A DNA stretch of 10,993 bases, taken from NCBI GenBank assembly GCA_035518815.1, contig DATIXG010000146.1, forward strand, positions 1-10,993. Reading direction: 5' to 3'. Positions within the stretch are counted from its first letter, which is position 1, and every line of letters begins with the position of its first letter. The notes under the pieces are model-generated. The model did not search any database. It saw only the letters and a list, made by a program, of their open reading frames with translations, and was not told where the DNA came from. The position numbers and the translations under genes are program-made. This document shows positions 1 through 6,320 of this stretch, in pieces. The stretch comes from AG25 sp035518815 (GTDB lineage Bacteria > Gemmatimonadota > Gemmatimonadetes > Gemmatimonadales > GWC2-71-9).

Positions 1-339
1 GGGCACGCCCGCGCTGCGCACGGTCCCGGCGAGGTGGCCGAGCCGGGCGAGATCCGAGATGTCGAGCACGACGATGACGTCGGCGTCCTCGATCGCCCTG
101 GCGGCGTGTGCCGAGTGATCGGCGCCCGGCGGCAGGAGAAAATGGAACCGCTCGGGGATCGGCGTCGCGTTCGCAATCGCGGGACGCATGCCGGCCGCGG
201 AGAGCAGGTGCCAGAGGGCGACTTCGCTCCCGACGCCGTCGCCGTCGGAGTTCACGTGCGTGGTCAGCGCGACCCGGAGGCCGGGGCCGAACACGGCGGC
301 GATCTCCCGCGCCGCACGGACCCGGTCTGCGGACGGCAT
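1..339 (-). CDS. DHH-family phosphoesterase, NrnA type (N-terminal part, runs off the left edge)
   Basis: The minus strand encodes 113 codons of a DHH-superfamily phosphoesterase N-terminus. Motif I reads HVNSDGDGVGS (residues 28-38), with H28, D32 and D34 as probable Mn ligands. The next acidic motif is VIVVLDISD (88-96), with D93. Members of this group (NrnA, oligoribonuclease / pAp phosphatase) remove 5' nucleotides from short RNAs or hydrolyse pAp in the cytoplasm; c-di-nucleotide intermediates are another known substrate. The DHHA1 substrate-binding domain lies outside the window, so nanoRNase cannot be separated from related activities. The start is uncertain. ATG at 339 is used here, but in-frame GTG codons at 357 and 387 are possible; the latter would overlap the upstream permease stop. 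No strong Shine-Dalgarno sequence precedes any of them. The gene follows the permease by 34 nt on the same strand and may be co-transcribed with it. The family call is firm and the exact substrate is not. Confidence 0.85.
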   Translation of the reverse strand, partial: MPSADRVRAAREIAAVFGPGLRVALTTHVNSDGDGVGSEVALWHLLSAAGMRPAIANATPIPERFHFLLPPGADHSAHAARAIEDADVIVVLDISDLARLGHLAGTVRSAGVP

Positions 340-373
340 GACCCCGGGCGCGATCACGCGACCCGCGGGGACG

Positions 374-1813
374 TCAGGAGCGCGCACTGAGCCGCGAATG
401 CTTCACCCCGTAGAGGAAATACACGACGATGCCGACCAGGAACCAGACGATGAGGCGTTCCCAGGTGGTCCAGGGCAGCGAGACCATCAAGTACAGGGCG
501 GACAGCGCGCCCAACGGGCCGACGAGGAACACGGCGGGCGTCTTGAACGCGCGCGGCAGATTGGGCTCCCGCGCGCGCAGGACCATCACCCCGATCGACA
601 CGATCACGAACGCGAGCAGCGTACCGATCGACACCAGGTTGCCCGCCTCGCGCACGGTCAGGAGCGACGACACGATCGCGACCGCGACACCGGTGATGAT
701 GGATGTGAGGTAGGGCGTCTGGAAGCGCGGATGGATCTTGTTCACGAACGGGGGCAGGAGACCGTCACGCGACATCGCATAAAACACACGCGACTGCCCC
801 AGCAGCATCACCAGGATCACCGACGACAGCCCGGCGATCGCGCCCAACTTGATGAACGTGGCCATCCAGCCCAGCCCAGCGTGGTCGGCCGCCACCGCGA
901 TCGGGTCGGGCACGTTCAGGTCCTTGTAGCTCATCACGCCTGTGGCGATGCCGGACACGAGGATGTAGAGCACCGTGCAGATCAGGAGCGAGCCGATGAT
1001 CCCGGCCGGCATGTCCTTCTGCGGATTCTTCGCTTCCTGCGCCGCCGTGCTCACCGCGTCGAACCCGATGTACGCGAAGAAGACGAGTCCGGCGCCCGCC
1101 ATGACGCCGGTCCAGCCGAATTCGCCGCGGTTCCCGGTGTTGGCGGGCATGAAGGGATGCCAGTTCGCGGGGTTGACCGCGTGCGCGGCCCCCGCGATGA
1201 ACAGCAGCACCACGGCGAGTTTGATGAACACGATGACGTTATTGAAGTTCGCCGACTCCTTGATGCCGATGACGAGCAGCGTCGTGACGAGCGCGATAAT
1301 GATCACCGCGGGGAGGTTGAAGATCGCGGTGGCGGTCGTGCCGTCGGCGCACTGCACGGCCAGCCCGCGCGCCGCCGACAGCGTGCACGGCACGTGGATC
1401 CCGATGTCCTTCAGGAACGACACCACGTAGCCCGACCAGCCGATGGCCACTGTCACGGCGCCGAGCGCATACTCGAGGACCAGGTCCCAGCCGATGATCC
1501 AGGCGATCAGCTCGCCCAGCGTCGCGTATCCATAGGTATAGGCGCTCCCCGCCATCGGGACGAGGGACGCGAACTCCGAATAGCACAGGGCCGCGAAGAT
1601 GGACGCCACGCCGGCCAGCACGAAGGAGAGGACCACCGCGGGACCGGCATTCTGGGCCGCCACCGTCCCGGTGAGCACGAAGATCCCGGTCCCGATGATG
1701 GCGCCGATGCCGAGCATGGTGAGATTCAGCGCGCCCAGCGCGCGCCTGAGGCTATGGTCGGACTCGGCCTCGGCCTGGAGGTCGGTGACGCTCTTGCGCC
1801 GGAACAGGTCCAT
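374..1813 (-). CDS. APC-superfamily cationic amino-acid transporter (CAT / YfnA type permease)
   Basis: The product is a 479-residue inner-membrane permease of the amino acid-polyamine-organocation superfamily, CAT branch. It most resembles bacterial YfnA/GkApcT-like proteins of 12 transmembrane helices. TM1 carries the unwound substrate motif GIGAIIGTGIF (35-45). The next loop, YSEFASLVPMAGSAYTYGYA (78-97), the IAWIIGWDLVLEY segment (103-115), the CAT signature GFDAVSTAAQEAKNPQKDMP (250-269) and GQSRVFYAMSRDGLLP (339-354) all match the family. A hydrophilic stretch with two Cys (143 and 155) sits between TM4 and TM5, as in CAT proteins. The likely role is proton-coupled uptake of amino acids, but the substrate cannot be read from the sequence. 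The ATG at 1813 has a good ribosome site (GAGGA, 4 nt upstream), and a promoter-like pair lies in the gap behind guaB. Length is normal and no key motif is broken. Confidence 0.93.
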   Translation of the reverse strand: MDLFRRKSVTDLQAEAESDHSLRRALGALNLTMLGIGAIIGTGIFVLTGTVAAQNAGPAVVLSFVLAGVASIFAALCYSEFASLVPMAGSAYTYGYATLGELIAWIIGWDLVLEYALGAVTVAIGWSGYVVSFLKDIGIHVPCTLSAARGLAVQCADGTTATAIFNLPAVIIIALVTTLLVIGIKESANFNNVIVFIKLAVVLLFIAGAAHAVNPANWHPFMPANTGNRGEFGWTGVMAGAGLVFFAYIGFDAVSTAAQEAKNPQKDMPAGIIGSLLICTVLYILVSGIATGVMSYKDLNVPDPIAVAADHAGLGWMATFIKLGAIAGLSSVILVMLLGQSRVFYAMSRDGLLPPFVNKIHPRFQTPYLTSIITGVAVAIVSSLLTVREAGNLVSIGTLLAFVIVSIGVMVLRAREPNLPRAFKTPAVFLVGPLGALSALYLMVSLPWTTWERLIVWFLVGIVVYFLYGVKHSRLSARS

Positions 1814-1859
1814 GCAATCCTCGGGCGATCGGGGGGATTCCAGGAGCGGCGAACCCGCT

Positions 1860-1889
1860 ACAGTAGGAGTCGGCCCAATGGATTGTCAA
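1860..1889 (-). promoter_or_regulatory. Candidate sigma70-type promoter of the amino-acid permease gene
   Basis: Read on the minus strand, a perfect -35 TTGACA (1889-1884) is followed after 18 nt by TACTGT (1865-1860, three of six matches to TATAAT). Transcription would start near 1853 and give a leader of about 40 nt, ending in the GAGGA ribosome site of the permease. It lies in the only sizeable gap between minus-strand genes (1814-1911), so the permease could be expressed independently of guaB. The -35 is convincing and the -10 is weak. No terminator for guaB is visible in the same gap. Confidence 0.45.
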
Positions 1890-1911
1890 GCGGCGAGCAG
1901 GTTACGAGCTT

Positions 1912-3369
1912 CTAAATGCTGTAGTTAGGTGCCTCGCGGGTGACCACCACGTCGTGGGGATGCGATTCGCGCAGGCCCGCCGACGTGATCTGCACGAACT
2001 CCGTTTCCGACCGCAGCGCCGCGATGTCGCACACGCCGCAGTATCCCATGCCGCTCCGCAGGCCGCCGACCATCTGGAAGATCACGTCGGCCACCGGCCC
2101 GCGATACGGCACGCGGCCTTCGATGCCTTCGGGCACGAGCTTCGAGGGCGACACCTCGCCTTCCTGGAAATACCGATCGGCCGACCCCTCTTCCATCGCC
2201 GACAGGCTGCCCATCCCGCGGATCACCTTGAAGCGCCGGCCCTCGAGCAGGAACGACTCACCCGGGCTCTCTTCGGTCCCCGCGAGCAGCGACCCCATCA
2301 TCACGCTCGACGCTCCGGCCGCGAGAGCCTTGACCACGTCGCCCGAGTACTTGATCCCGCCATCCGCGATCACCGGGACGTCGCCCGCGCCCGCGACCGC
2401 CTCGAGAATCGCCGTCACCTGCGGAACGCCGACTCCGGTGACCACGCGCGTCGTGCAGATCGAGCCCGGCCCGACGCCTACCTTGACCGCGTCCACGCCG
2501 CGCTCGAGGAGCGCGCGCGCGCCCGCTTCGGTCGCTACGTTGCCGCCCACGAGCTGCGCGTCGGGGAAGGCTTCGCGCAGGCACGCGACGGTCTCGAGCA
2601 CGCCATCGGAATGGCCGTGCGCCGAATCCACCACGATCACGTCGCACGCGGCGTCGAGCAGCGCCCGGGCCCGCGGCAGCGCCTCCTTGTTCGCCCCCAC
2701 CGCCGCCGCGACGCGCAGGCGGCCGTGCTGGTCTTTATTGGCGGCCGGATGCTGGCGGCGCTTGAAGATGTCCTTGATGGTGATCAACCCCTTCAACACA
2801 CCTTCCCCGTCCACGACCGGCAGCTTCTCGATCCGGTGCTGGCCGAGGATCCGCTCCGCCTCGTCGAGCGTCGTGCCGACCGGGGCGGTCACCAGGTGGT
2901 CCTTTGTCATGGCATCGCGAATGGGCCGGTCGAGCTGCCGCTCGAACTGCAGGTCGCGGTTCGTGATGATCCCGACCAGCCTGCCGGCGCCATCCACGAT
3001 CGGGACGCCCGAGATCCTGAACCGCGTCATGAGCTGCTGCGCTTCGCGCAGCGGCCGGTCGGGGCCCAGCGTGATCGGATTCAGGATCATGCCCGACTCG
3101 CTGCGCTTGACCCGGTCCACCTCGGCCGCCTGGCGGTCGATGGACATGTTCTTGTGGAGGACCCCGATGCCGCCTTCGCGCGCGATGGCGATGGCCATCT
3201 GGGCCTCGGTGACCGTGTCCATCGCGGCGGCGACGAGCGGGATATTGAGAGAGATGGAGCGGGTGAAGCGGCTCGCCACGTCCACATTGCGCGGGTGAAC
3301 CCGCGAATGGCGCGGGACGAGAAGGACGTCGTCGAAGGTGAGAGCGACAGCCGCGCGGAAGGTTCCCAT
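1912..3369 (-). CDS. guaB: Inosine-5'-monophosphate dehydrogenase
   Basis: This 485-residue cytoplasmic enzyme oxidises IMP to XMP with NAD+, the committed step of guanine nucleotide synthesis. It has the full bacterial layout. The N-terminus is LTFDDVLLVP (10-19). A tandem CBS pair spans about 95-203, with ISGVPIVD (119-126) and IEKLPVVD (180-187). The (beta/alpha)8 barrel includes VVDSAHGHSDGV (246-257). The catalytic loop GVGPGSICTTR (298-308) carries nucleophile Cys305. The phosphate site is IADGGIKYSGD (334-344). The mobile flap carries the catalytic Arg-Tyr dyad in SADRYFQ (R399, Y400), and EGIEGRVPYRG (414-424) follows. All catalytic residues are present and the length is typical. The ATG at 3369 lies 8 nt behind the TAA of the 117-residue gene and has no visible Shine-Dalgarno sequence. 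Reinitiation from the upstream gene, or leaderless starts, are possible explanations. It is the third gene of a minus-strand operon beginning at 4738. Confidence 0.98.
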   Translation of the reverse strand: MGTFRAAVALTFDDVLLVPRHSRVHPRNVDVASRFTRSISLNIPLVAAAMDTVTEAQMAIAIAREGGIGVLHKNMSIDRQAAEVDRVKRSESGMILNPITLGPDRPLREAQQLMTRFRISGVPIVDGAGRLVGIITNRDLQFERQLDRPIRDAMTKDHLVTAPVGTTLDEAERILGQHRIEKLPVVDGEGVLKGLITIKDIFKRRQHPAANKDQHGRLRVAAAVGANKEALPRARALLDAACDVIVVDSAHGHSDGVLETVACLREAFPDAQLVGGNVATEAGARALLERGVDAVKVGVGPGSICTTRVVTGVGVPQVTAILEAVAGAGDVPVIADGGIKYSGDVVKALAAGASSVMMGSLLAGTEESPGESFLLEGRRFKVIRGMGSLSAMEEGSADRYFQEGEVSPSKLVPEGIEGRVPYRGPVADVIFQMVGGLRSGMGYCGVCDIAALRSETEFVQITSAGLRESHPHDVVVTREAPNYSI

Positions 3370-3377
3370 GGCGAAAG

Positions 3378-3731
3378 TTATGCGGGCGGTCGTGGTTCCT
3401 CAACCGGGGTTGAAGGATCCGGGGTCGAGCCATCGCCTGGCTTCTGCTTCACTTCCTCGACGGCCGCTCTCCCCGCCGCCGCCACCCGTTCGAGGAACTT
3501 CCCCGCCTTGGACACCGCTTCCATCGTCCCCGCAATAATGGATACGGGCACGCGCCCCGCGCGCATCGTGTCCTCGAGCGTGTCGGCCACCCTTTGGAAC
3601 GCCGGCGCGCCGGCCGCGCGCTGAGCGTACTTCGACTCGAGGTACTCGACGTAGTCGAGGATCTGATAGCCCCGTTCGTCGGGCAGGGTCTCGAGCTTCC
3701 GCCGCAGCCGTTCGAGGAGCGCGTCGTTCAT
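3378..3731 (-). CDS. Small helical hypothetical protein (DUF2281-like N-terminus)
   Basis: This 117-residue protein has no clear function. The N-terminal part, LLERLRRKLETLPDERGYQI (5-24) followed by DYVEYLESKYAQ, resembles the short helical 'L..LP.e.....l.dyie.L' motif of DUF2281-type proteins. That similarity is judged by eye and is weak. The middle (about 45-97) looks like amphipathic helices rich in Ala, Val and Lys. The C-terminal 20 residues are Pro, Thr and Asp-rich and probably disordered. There is no signal peptide, membrane segment or Cys. The frame is open further upstream, but the ATG at 3731 is chosen because it overlaps the stop of the SH3-domain gene as ATGA, which suggests translational coupling, and because the helical motif begins there. 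It ends 8 nt before guaB. Its conserved-looking position between an envelope protein and guaB is the only functional clue. Confidence 0.75.
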   Translation of the reverse strand: MNDALLERLRRKLETLPDERGYQILDYVEYLESKYAQRAAGAPAFQRVADTLEDTMRAGRVPVSIIAGTMEAVSKAGKFLERVAAAGRAAVEEVKQKPGDGSTPDPSTPVEEPRPPA

Positions 3732-4738
3732 GGTGTCGGCCCCACTTCGAGCGAAACGAGATCCACCACGGGATTCCCGAGATACCGCGAGCGGCCCGCG
3801 CGCACGTTGGCCGTCACCGCGATCACCGTGAGCGGCGCGAGCCGCTCGACCAGCGCCTTCTTCGCGTCCGGCACGACCACGTACACGAAGCCCCGCTCGG
3901 GCAACGGGCCCCGCGTGAGCAGGTAGGTGGTGCCGGCGGGCATCTCGGGGCGCAGCTCGTCCGCCTGCGCCTGTGAGAGGTACTGCAGCGTCCAGCGCAG
4001 GGTCTGGCCGACGTAGCGCTGGGGATCGGCCCGCACCTCCGCCGCGCTCACGCCCACCAGCACGCCCGCGGGCGCGGTTTCCAGGTCTCCGGCCTTCACC
4101 CAGCCTTGCAGCTCCACGCGGGCCCAATCACCCGACCGCGACAGCACGCGCAACGGCGTAGACTGTGCGATCGTCCCCGCCACGGGCCCGTCCGGCGCGC
4201 GGTACACCACCGTGCGGCGCGCGGGCTGCAGGCGGGTGGCGGTGTCGAGGGCCGCGGAACCCGAGTCGCTGACGCCAGCGGGCCCCCCCGGGGTCACCGG
4301 CTCGAGGCTCGCCCGCGGCATCCAGCCACTCCGCCGCACGTGGACCCACTTGCCGTCATCGCCGACCCGGGACAGTCCGAATCCCTGGGGGAGCTTGGCG
4401 ATCACCGCACCGCTCGGAGCGGCGCGCAGGTTCTCTTCCGGCGCGCGTATCACCGCGATGTCGAATCCGGCGCGGGCCGAGGGTCCGACGGACGGTCCGT
4501 AGATCCAGCCGTCGAGCGTCACCTCCTGCCAGTCTCCAGCCGCGGTCGCATCGCCCCCCAGCAGCTCGACGCCCTGAGCCACGGCCATGAGCCGCTTCCC
4601 CTCGGCCTGCTGGCAAAACCACGCATCGTCTGATGTCACGCGGTAGCGCACCTGCGCCACGAGACTCCCCGACGGGAGCAGCACTCGCGCGAGGCAGGCG
4701 ACAACTGGAAGAGCGCGAAGCACTTGGCTAGATTGCAT
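3728..4738 (-). CDS. Exported protein with three SH3-like segments
   Basis: This 336-residue protein begins with a probable signal peptide: hydrophobic about 6-27, ending LLPSGSLVAQ and cut near residue 29. It then shows three SH3-like beta segments. The first is about 40-82, with GDWQEVTLDGWIYG. The second is about 94-145, with ENLRAAPSGAVIAKL and KWVHVRRSGWM. The third is about 177-219, with YRAPDGPVAGTI and DWARVELQGWVKAGDL. Each ends in the W-x-x-V-x-x-x-G-W pattern typical of bacterial SH3 domains, which often bind peptidoglycan peptides or other ligands in the periplasm. The C-terminal part (about 228-331) is different: a beta-rich region with YVGQTLRWTLQYLS, FVYVVVPDAKKA and GRSRYLGNPVVDLVSLE, perhaps an OB-like fold (inference). 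The ATG at 4738 is preceded by GAAGG at only 2 nt, which is unusually tight; TTG at 4747 is an in-frame alternative. The frame is open upstream to 4891, but that stretch is antisense to gpmI and not protein-like. Confidence 0.85.
   Translation of the reverse strand: MQSSQVLRALPVVACLARVLLPSGSLVAQVRYRVTSDDAWFCQQAEGKRLMAVAQGVELLGGDATAAGDWQEVTLDGWIYGPSVGPSARAGFDIAVIRAPEENLRAAPSGAVIAKLPQGFGLSRVGDDGKWVHVRRSGWMPRASLEPVTPGGPAGVSDSGSAALDTATRLQPARRTVVYRAPDGPVAGTIAQSTPLRVLSRSGDWARVELQGWVKAGDLETAPAGVLVGVSAAEVRADPQRYVGQTLRWTLQYLSQAQADELRPEMPAGTTYLLTRGPLPERGFVYVVVPDAKKALVERLAPLTVIAVTANVRAGRSRYLGNPVVDLVSLEVGPTP
4705..4734 (+). promoter_or_regulatory. Weak candidate promoter for the gpmI operon inside the divergent gene
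   Basis: TAGATT at 4729-4734 matches four of six bases of a -10 box, with CTGGAA (4705-4710, three of six) 18 nt upstream as a poor -35. If real, transcription would start about 8 nt before the gpmI ATG. That fits the absence of any Shine-Dalgarno sequence there and would give a near-leaderless mRNA. The site lies wholly within the first codons of the minus-strand SH3 gene, because only 10 bp separate the two divergent start codons. Low confidence. Confidence 0.25.
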
Positions 4739-4748
4739 CCCCTTCAAT

Positions 4749-6320
4749 ATGGCGAAGCGGCGTGGGCAACGCACCCCGGTCGTCCTCATCGTCCTCGACG
4801 GCTGGGGCTTCCGTCCTGGCCGTGAGGGTAATGCTATCGAGCTCGCCGACGCGCCCCACTGGCAGCGTCTGTGGGCGCGTGCGCCGCGCACGTTGCTCCA
4901 TGCGTCGGGTCCCGCCGTCGGTCTTCCCGAGGGTCAGATCGGCAACAGCGAAGTCGGCCATTTGAATCTCGGCGCCGGGCGCGTCGTCCCCCAAGACATG
5001 GTCCGGATCTCGCAAGCGATCGCCAGCGGAGAATTCTTCAAGCTCGCACCACTGGTCGAGCTGTGCCGCGCGGTCAAACGCCGCAACGGAACGCTCCATC
5101 TGATCGGCCTGATCGGGAACGGCGGCGTCCACGCGCTCGACGCGCATCTCACCGCCGCCGTGCGCCTGGGACAGGAGCACGACCTGCCCGTCGCGATCCA
5201 CGCCTGGCTCGACGGGCGGGATACGCCGCCGAAATCGGGTCTCGGCTTTGTTGAGGAGCTGGTAGAGGGGCTAGGGGTTCGGGGTTCGGGGTTGGGGACC
5301 CCAGCCCCCAGCCCCCAGTCCCAAGCCCCCGTCATTTCCACCGTCGTCGGCCGGTACTACGCCATGGATCGAGACAAACGGTGGGACCGCACCAGGCTCG
5401 CGTACGACGCGATGGTGCGGGGTGTTGGCGAAGCGGCGCCGGACGCGCTGAGTGCCGTCCGCCGGGCGTACGAGAATGGCCAGACGGACGAGTTCGTCAA
5501 ACCCTTCGTGATCACCGGCACGCCCCGGATTCGCGAGGGCGACGGCGTCTTCTGCTTCAACTTCCGCGCCGACCGCATGCGGCAGATCGTAGCTGCCCTC
5601 GCGGGTGCGGGCTTCGACGGATTCGACGTGGCCGGGCGGCCCACCGTCGATCTCGTGACCATGACGCAGTACAACGAGACGTTTCCGTTCCCGGTGGCAT
5701 TCGGACCCGCCGTGCTCTCGCGCATCGTCGCGGAGGTGCTGGCGGCGAGCGGCAAGACCATGTTCCGCACCGCGGAGACCGAGAAGTACGCCCACGTGAC
5801 CTACTTCTTCAACGGCGGCGTCGAACCCCCCTATCCGGGCGAGGAACGACTGCTCGTGCCCTCGCCCAAGGTGGCCACATACGACCTCATGCCGGAAATG
5901 AGCGCGCCCGGCGTGACTGACGTATTGTGCAAGGCCATCGAGGCCGGGAACCACGACTTCATCCTCTGCAACTACGCGAACGGGGACATGGTGGGCCATT
6001 CGGGGGTACTAAGCGCGGCCGTGAAAGCGGTCGAGGCGGTCGATCGCTGCCTCGGCCGGGTGGTGGCGAGCGCCGAGGGGCGCGCCACGCTGCTCGTGAC
6101 CGCGGATCATGGGAATTGCGAGCTGATGATCGATCCGACGACCGACGGTCCCCATACGGCGCACACCACGAATCCGGTGCCCTTCCTTCTTGTGGGTGAC
6201 GCACCGGGTCCGTTGCGCCATGGCGGCGCGCTCCGCGACGTGGGGCCCACGGTGCTGCGGATGCTCGGCGTGGATCCTCCAGCCGAGATGACGGGACGGG
6301 ACTTGAGAGAGGGTAAATGA
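4749..6320 (+). CDS. gpmI: 2,3-bisphosphoglycerate-independent phosphoglycerate mutase, with an in-frame insertion
   Basis: This 523-residue cytoplasmic enzyme interconverts 3- and 2-phosphoglycerate in glycolysis and gluconeogenesis, using two Mn ions and a phosphoserine. The alkaline-phosphatase-type core is complete. VVLIVLDGWG (11-20) carries metal ligand D17. The nucleophile is Ser67 in IGNSEVGHLNLGAGR (64-78). Substrate residues lie in HAWLDGRDTPP (151-161), GRYYAMDRDKRWDR (201-214) and FCFNFRADRMRQI (268-280). The second metal set lies in ANGDMVGHSG (D413, H417), TADHGN (D453, H454) and TAHTTNPVPF (H472). The odd part is residues 177-194, about 18 extra residues rich in Gly, Pro and Ser. 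They sit between EELVEGLG and ISTVVGRYY, where family members normally have only a short link. They are encoded by a G/C-run palindrome (5267-5329). The reading frame and all active-site motifs survive. ATG at 4749 is chosen by family alignment. The stop overlaps the next start as ATGA. Confidence 0.97.
   Translation: MAKRRGQRTPVVLIVLDGWGFRPGREGNAIELADAPHWQRLWARAPRTLLHASGPAVGLPEGQIGNSEVGHLNLGAGRVVPQDMVRISQAIASGEFFKLAPLVELCRAVKRRNGTLHLIGLIGNGGVHALDAHLTAAVRLGQEHDLPVAIHAWLDGRDTPPKSGLGFVEELVEGLGVRGSGLGTPAPSPQSQAPVISTVVGRYYAMDRDKRWDRTRLAYDAMVRGVGEAAPDALSAVRRAYENGQTDEFVKPFVITGTPRIREGDGVFCFNFRADRMRQIVAALAGAGFDGFDVAGRPTVDLVTMTQYNETFPFPVAFGPAVLSRIVAEVLAASGKTMFRTAETEKYAHVTYFFNGGVEPPYPGEERLLVPSPKVATYDLMPEMSAPGVTDVLCKAIEAGNHDFILCNYANGDMVGHSGVLSAAVKAVEAVDRCLGRVVASAEGRATLLVTADHGNCELMIDPTTDGPHTAHTTNPVPFLLVGDAPGPLRHGGALRDVGPTVLRMLGVDPPAEMTGRDLREGK
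5267..5329 (+). repeat. G-run/C-run palindrome inserted in frame in gpmI (possible palindromic mobile element)
   Basis: Five G4 runs separated by 2-3 nt (5267-5297, partly tandem copies of the heptamer GGGGTTC) face four C runs separated by about 2 nt (5299-5329, heptamer CCCCCAG). The centre is A5298. The 31 left positions oppose the 31 right positions with 24 Watson-Crick pairs, 4 G-T/T-G pairs and only 3 mismatches (5273/5323, 5280/5316, 5287/5309). The G half also fits a strong G-quadruplex pattern in the coding strand and mRNA. The C half would do the same on the template strand. It translates as a Gly/Pro/Ser-rich linker without a stop. In layout it recalls Rickettsia palindromic elements, which also sit in frame inside genes; that comparison is an analogy only. 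Confidence 0.85.

Noticed and set aside
188..1915. Plus-strand open frame of 575 codons opposite the permease
   Set aside because: It is antisense to the clearly conserved APC permease. Its product is rich in Arg, His and Asp with no motif, the usual shadow of a high-GC gene.
1940..3624. Two long plus-strand open frames (452 and 556 codons) opposite guaB
   Set aside because: guaB on the minus strand has all catalytic motifs. The antisense products are low-complexity Arg/His or Ser/Arg-rich.
3732..4127. N-terminal extension of the 117-residue gene up to 4127
   Set aside because: This part overlaps the SH3-protein coding region in another frame and reads as Arg/Gly-rich nonsense. ATG 3731 with the ATGA overlap is better.
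4739..4891. N-terminal extension of the SH3 protein to 4891
   Set aside because: It would be fully antisense to the start of gpmI and would bury the signal peptide inside the protein.
5267..5330. CRISPR repeat, rho-independent terminator or G-rich satellite in gpmI
   Set aside because: There is a single unit with no spacers and no T-run, and the reading frame continues into conserved gpmI sequence.
5271..5999. Minus-strand open frame of 242 codons opposite gpmI
   Set aside because: It is antisense to conserved gpmI motifs, with composition typical of a shadow frame.
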